Below are positions 59,592 to 64,000 of a DNA stretch of 64,000 nt, piece by piece. This stretch comes from Otis tarda (Eukaryota > Chordata > Aves > Otidiformes > Otididae): NCBI GenBank assembly GCA_026413225.1, contig CM048552.1, positions 214,482,553-214,546,552 on the forward strand. The letters are read 5' to 3'. Every line of letters starts with the position of its first letter. Positions within the stretch are counted from its first letter, which is position 1. The position numbers and the translations under genes were made by a program. The notes under the pieces were generated by a model, which was given only the letters and a program-made list of their open reading frames with translations, was not told the origin of the DNA and made no database searches.

Positions 59592-59838
59592 ATGAAGAGA
59601 TCCCGAGCTGCAAGGAGGCAACGGCAGAGACAACGAGCTCAGAGGAAGAGCAAGAAGCCAGCTTCATGCCCATCACCAGCACCTACGGCCAAAACCGACA
59701 CGGCGAGAGCCCCACGGACGGGCGAGCCCTGCGTCGCTCCAGCCGCGGCTCCTTCACCCGGGGCAGCCTCGAGGACCTCCTCAGCCTTGACCCTGAAGCC
59801 CACCAGAGCTCCATGTGGTTGGGCACCGAAGATGGCTG
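59592..59838 (+). CDS. ARHGEF17: ARHGEF17 exon 15: propeller insert and strand
   Basis: 247 bases between CTCTACAG and GGCTG|GTACGT, ending in phase 2. Encodes PSCKEATAETTSSEEEQEAS and ALRRSSRGSFTRGSLEDLLS (phosphorylatable basic-serine motif), then WLGTEDG, which starts the next blade. Confidence 0.97.
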
Positions 59839-59920
59839 GTACGTCCCCAGGATGGGGGGACACATGCGTGGGGTGGACCCCGATCCTTCGTGAGCCTCAA
59901 GTTTTGCTCTTCTTCTGCAG

Positions 59921-60007
59921 CATCCACGTCTACCAGTCTTCGGACAACATCCGTAACAGGAAGAACAGCATGAAGATGCAGCACGCCGCTGCCGTCATGT
60001 GCATCTT
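59921..60007 (+). CDS. ARHGEF17: ARHGEF17 exon 16: propeller blade
   Basis: 87 bases between CTTCTGCAG and ATCTT|GTAAGC, ending in phase 2. Encodes IHVYQSSDNIRNRKNSMKMQ and HAAAVMCI. Confidence 0.97.
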
Positions 60008-60114
60008 GTAAGCGCGGAAAAAGATTTTCGACTCCAGGATGTCCACGTTGAGGTGGTTTGGGGTGGCTGAGTGGGACGTTGTGACCGGTTTTCCAAGGGT
60101 TTTTCTCCCTGTAG

Positions 60115-60182
60115 GTATCTGGATAACCAGGTTTTCGTGTCGTTGGCCAACGGGGAGCTCGTTGCGTACCAGCGGGAGGCAG
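60115..60182 (+). CDS. ARHGEF17: ARHGEF17 exon 17: propeller blade
   Basis: 68 bases between CCTGTAG and GGCAG|GTGAGG, ending in phase 1. Encodes YLDNQVFVSLANGELVAYQR. Confidence 0.97.
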
Positions 60183-60476
60183 GTGAGGCCGGATGAGGGC
60201 CATCCAAGGGCGCTGGGGGCATTAAATGCGGCCCCAAAGTGGTGGCTGTTGGGTGGGTGGCTTCAGCAACCCCCTGGGGAGGGACACTCAGGGTGCTGAC
60301 AGCTTCCCTGCTTCCATGGGAGGGGAAGGGACATCCCTCCAGGGATGTTGGAGACCCCAAAATCGGAGCCAGGTGGAGACGTGCATCCTGGAGAATGGCA
60401 CCTCCAGCCACCGCATCCCATCAGCTGGGTCAAGGTGGGGTTTTTGGGGGGATGCTTTAACCCCCCACTCCCACAG

Positions 60477-60625
60477 GTCGCTTCTGGGACCCTCAAAACT
60501 CCAAGTCCTTGTCCCTGGGCTCGCCGGGGAGCCCCATCACCAAGATGGTGGCGGTGGCGGGGAAGCTCTGGTGCGGCTGCCAAAACCGGGTCATCGTCCT
60601 CAACTCCGCCACGTTGGCGCAAGAG
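60477..60625 (+). CDS. ARHGEF17: ARHGEF17 exon 18: propeller blade
   Basis: 149 bases between CCCACAG and GAG|GTACGG, ending in phase 0. Encodes FWDPQNSKSLSLGSPGSPIT and GKLWCGCQNRVIVLNSATL. Confidence 0.97.
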
Positions 60626-60719
60626 GTACGGCGGGCGATGGCGGGAGGTCGGGCGAGGGGACGGCGACGGGCAGTCGGCGACATCACCGGTGGCATTGAC
60701 GTGACTCCGTCGCCCGCAG

Positions 60720-60894
60720 CACACGCTCCAGGTGGGACAAGATGGCGGGCGCAGCGTCACCTGCATGGTGAGCGCGGGGACCGGCGTGTGGGTCGCCCTG
60801 CAGAGCAGCGCCCAGGTCCGGCTTTACCACGCCACCAGTTACGAGCAGTTGGCCGAAGCGGATATCACCCCCCCGGTCCACAAGATGCTCGCCG
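60720..60894 (+). CDS. ARHGEF17: ARHGEF17 exon 19: propeller blade
   Basis: 175 bases between GCCCGCAG and GCCG|GTAAGT, ending in phase 1. Encodes SVTCMVSAGTGVWVALQSSA and YEQLAEADITPPVHKMLA. Confidence 0.96.
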
Positions 60895-61107
60895 GTAAGT
60901 CCCACCGGTGACACGTCTCCTCCCGTGGGTGCCCGTCGCCGTCTCCGGTGGGTACCCGCGCCCATCGTCCGCCCTAAAAATGCGATGCCCCGCAGCGCCC
61001 AGCGCTGGGGAATTTAATCTCTCCTGCATCCCAGGCAGTTTTGGGGAAGGAGACCAGACCGGGGTTTGTCCTCACTGTTAGGCAGCTGCGTAATCCCACA
61101 GGGAAGT

Positions 61108-62290
61108 AGGGCGGCCCCTAGGCAGATGGATAATCCCATGTAGAAAGATGGATAATCCCATGTAGAAAGATGGATAATCCCATGTTGAAACAGGGCAACC
61201 CCCGGGCGTCAGCGTAATCCCACAGGATAAGATCCAATCCCCTGGATGGCTTCATAATTCCATGCAGGAATAGGGCAGCTATACATAATCCCGTGTAGAA
61301 ATCGGGCAGCCCCATGGCAGCTGCATAATCCCATGTGGAAATTAGGCAGCTCCTGGGCGGTGGCGTAATCCCGTGCAGGAACAGGGCAGCCTATGGGCGT
61401 GTGTGTAGTTCCGCATAGGAATTGAAAAGTCTCGGGGCATCTGTGTAATCCCACGTGGAAACAGGGAAACCCTCGGGCATGTGCGTAAACCCACATAGGA
61501 ATGAGGCAGCCCTTGGGGCAGCTGCATAATCCCATGGGGTAATAGGGCAGCGCCTGGGTGGCTGCATAATCCATAGTGTGGAAATAGGAAGATGCTTGGG
61601 CATCTGCATAATCCCACTGTGTTACAGAGAATCCCCTGGATGGTTTCATAATCCCATGTGGGATGGCTTCATAATCCCATGTGGCAATAGGGCATCTGCA
61701 TAATCCCATGCAGAAATTGGACAGCCTCTGGGTTGCTGCGTAATCCCACGTGGAAATAGGGAAACCCTTGGGCATCTGCATAATCCCACTGTGTAACAGG
61801 GAATCCCCTGGATGGCTTCATAATCCCATGTGGGATGGCTTCATAATCCCATATAGGAACAGTTCATCTGCATAATCCCACTGTGTAACAGGGAATCCCC
61901 TGGATGGCTTCATAATCCCATGTGGGATGGCTTCATAATCCCATATAGGAACAGTTCATCTGCATAATCCCCCTGTGTAACAGGGAATCCCCTGGATGGC
62001 TTCATAATCCCATGTGGGATGGCTTCATAATTCCATATGGGAACAGGTCATCTGCATAATCCCACTGTGTAACAGGGAATCCCCTGGATGGCTTCATAAT
62101 CCCATGTGGGATGGCTTCATAATCCCATATAGGAACAGGTCATCTGCATAATCCCACTGTGTAACAGGGAATCCCCTGGATGGCTTCATAATCCCATGTG
62201 GGATGGCTTCATAATCCCATGTGGGATGGCTTCATAATCCCATATGGGAACAGGTCATCTGCATAATCCCAGGCAGGATTCAGGCAGCCC
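61108..62290. repeat. CATAATCCC minisatellite with 92-bp higher-order unit, ARHGEF17 intron 19
   Basis: About 1.2 kb of roughly 40-base monomers built on GCATAATCCCATGTGGAAAT and GGATGGCTTCATAATCCC. In the right part, GTGTAACAGGG-type landmarks recur at 61791, 61883, 61975, 62067 and 62159, an exact 92-bp period. It occupies most of the intron. Confidence 0.97.
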
Positions 62291-62429
62291 AATCTGGCAG
62301 CACTCTTATACCAGCCAACGGGGTTGTGGTGTCCCATCCCCACGTCCCGCGTCCCCCTCGGATACCCCTGGGAGCGGAGGCCGGTGACGCGGGCCGGAAG
62401 GGACGCTGACGGCCGGGGACGCTCGGCAG

Positions 62430-62672
62430 GCTCGGACGCCATAATCCGGCAGCACAAGGCAGCCTGCCTGCGGATCACGGCTCTGCTGGCCTGCAAGGAT
62501 TTGCTGTGGATCGGGACCAGCGCCGGCGTGGTGCTGACCCTCGCCCTCTCGGCCAAGGCGGCCCCCACGTTGGTGGGGCTCTCGCAGGGTCACACCGGCC
62601 ACGTCCGTTTCCTCACCGCCATCGAGCTGCCCGACGGCTTCGACGTCCTCTTCCCGTTGCCGAGGGAGACGG
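62430..62672 (+). CDS. ARHGEF17: ARHGEF17 exon 20: late propeller blade
   Basis: 243 bases between CTCGGCAG and ACGG|GTAGGT, ending in phase 1. Encodes SDAIIRQHKAACLRITALLA, LLWIGTSAGVVLTLALS and GHTGHVRFLTAIELPDGFDV. About 1895 codons are accounted for to this point. In mammals roughly 75 more residues follow and end in a short motif near LLLWRV. That last exon is not found before 64000, so the gene is cut by the window edge. Confidence 0.97.
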
Positions 62673-63009
62673 GTAGGTGGGGTCATTATGCGGGGGGGGC
62701 GGGTCCGATCCTGATTTTAGGGGGATCGGCCGGGAATGCCGTCCTGATGGTGGATGACTGGGAACAGCCTTGAAATGTCGTCGTCGGAATCCCCGGTCTG
62801 TCCTTGCCGTGTGAAAATCCAGGGAGGAAAATTAAGATGGGGGGAAATTGGGTGCTACCCCCCTGCCTCCAGGGCTTGAGTGACCCCAAATTTCCCTGGG
62901 ACACCCTAATTCCCGCGGGGAAAAGCCACTGGAAGGCCACGTGGCGAGTCTCACCTGGCCCAGCTCTGAGATCCGGGTGGGATGGGGAGAAGGCGGAGAC
63001 GTGGGGAAA
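62673..63009 (+). other. ARHGEF17 intron 20, proximal part
   Basis: Begins GTAGGT. No exon is recognised before the tandem array. Confidence 0.6.
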
Positions 63010-64000
63010 GGGAGGTGGTAATTTGGGTGGGAGGGGCTAGTTTGGGGTGGGAGGGGCCAGTTTGGGGTGGGAGGGGCTAGTTTGGGGTGGGAGGAGTTTT
63101 GGAGGGCCAAGGTGTGGCACCTGGTGAAGTGGTGGTGTTTGGAGGATGCTGGTGGGGAGGACGCTGGGATGATGCTGGTGGGACGATGATGCTGGGATGA
63201 CACTGGTGGGATGCTGGTGGGAGGATGCTGAGATGATGTGGGTGGGATGATGCTGGTGGGAGGATGCTGGGATGGTGCTGGTGGAATGATGATGGTGGGA
63301 TGACACTGGTGGGATGCTGGTGGGAGGATGCTGGGATGATGTGGGTGGGATGATGCTGGTGGGACGATGCTGGGATGGTGCTGGTGGAATGATGATGCTG
63401 GGATGACACTGGTGGGATGCTGGTGGGAGGATGCTGGGATGATGCTGGTGGGATGGTAGTGGTGGGAAGATGCTGGTGGGATGGTGCTGGGATGATGCTG
63501 GTGGATGATGACAGTGGGCTGATGTTGGCATGGTGCTGTGGTGGGATGATGATGCTGGGAGGATGATTCTTGGATGATACTGGTGGGAGGATGCTGGAGG
63601 ATGCTGGAGGATGCTGAGATGATGCTGGTGGGATGATGCTAGGAGGATGATGCTCACATGATATTGGTGGGATGCTAGTGGGAGGGTGCTGGAGGGTTCT
63701 GAGATGATGCTGGTGGGACGGTGCTGGTGGGAGATGCTGGGATGATGCTGGTGGGATGGTGCTGATGGGAGATGCTGAGGTGATGCTGGGATGGTGCTGG
63801 TGGGATGGTAGCGGTGGGAAGATGCTGGTGGGATGATGCTAGGAGGATGATGCTCAGATGATATTGGTGGGATGCTAGTGGGAGGGTGCTGGAGGGTTCT
63901 AAGATGATGCTGGTGGGATGGTGCTGGTGGGAGATGCTGGGATGATGCTGGTGGGATGGTGCTGATGGGAGATGCTGAGATGATGCTGGTGGGATGGTAG
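63010..64000. repeat. GATGCTGGTGGGATG minisatellite in ARHGEF17 intron 20
   Basis: Four copies of TTTGGGGTGGGAGGGGC at 63010-63095 are followed by about 0.9 kb of GATGCTGGTGGGATGATG-type units continuing to the window end. G-rich on the transcript strand. The array may extend past the window. Confidence 0.96.

Noticed and set aside
62673-64000. Search for the last ARHGEF17 coding exon
   Set aside because: No sequence coding for the expected C-terminal residues was found before the window end; the remaining sequence is intron and tandem array.

Overview
This is bird nuclear DNA. It contains several antisense CR1 LINE fragments, GC-rich compact introns, CpG-island promoters, and a vertebrate P2Y receptor gene next to a large vertebrate RhoGEF gene. 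Two protein-coding genes are supported, both on the + strand: an avian P2Y3/P2Y6 nucleotide receptor (coding exon 19609 to about 20950) and ARHGEF17 (coding exons from 25110 to 62672, running off the right edge). The same order, P2RY6 then ARHGEF17, is known from mammals, which supports both calls. The species cannot be fixed from the sequence.

Layout. 1-13600 is gene-free flank with two CR1 fragments and an (AAGAG)n microsatellite. 13630-13810 is a CpG-rich promoter with a probable untranslated first exon of the receptor gene, followed at once by a G-rich minisatellite. 17400-17552 is a second possible untranslated exon. The receptor is encoded in one exon, with a CR1 remnant ending about 70 bases before its acceptor. 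20950-24960 is intergenic, with a CR1 and a long G/A-rich array just upstream of the ARHGEF17 CpG island. ARHGEF17 exon 1 (990 codons) is followed by a 23.3-kb first intron that is largely a patchwork of unrelated minisatellites. Nineteen further exons (51412-62672) encode the DH domain, PH-like region and most of the C-terminal beta-propeller. All introns have GT-AG ends and reading phase is kept across every junction. The final coding exon lies beyond the window.

The genes act in neighbouring biology rather than as one system: a Gq-type nucleotide receptor and a Rho-specific exchange factor. The most interesting unexplained signals are (i) a coding-like block at 48598-48762 in intron 1, with a TATA-like element upstream and a phase-0 donor that matches ARHGEF17 exon 2, a candidate alternative first exon for a short DH-PH isoform; (ii) two related 45-bp repeat arrays whose units carry an inverted repeat with matched changes in both arms; and (iii) higher-order repeats with exact 92-bp and 201-bp periods. 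The many long open frames inside the arrays are repeat artefacts and are not listed as genes.
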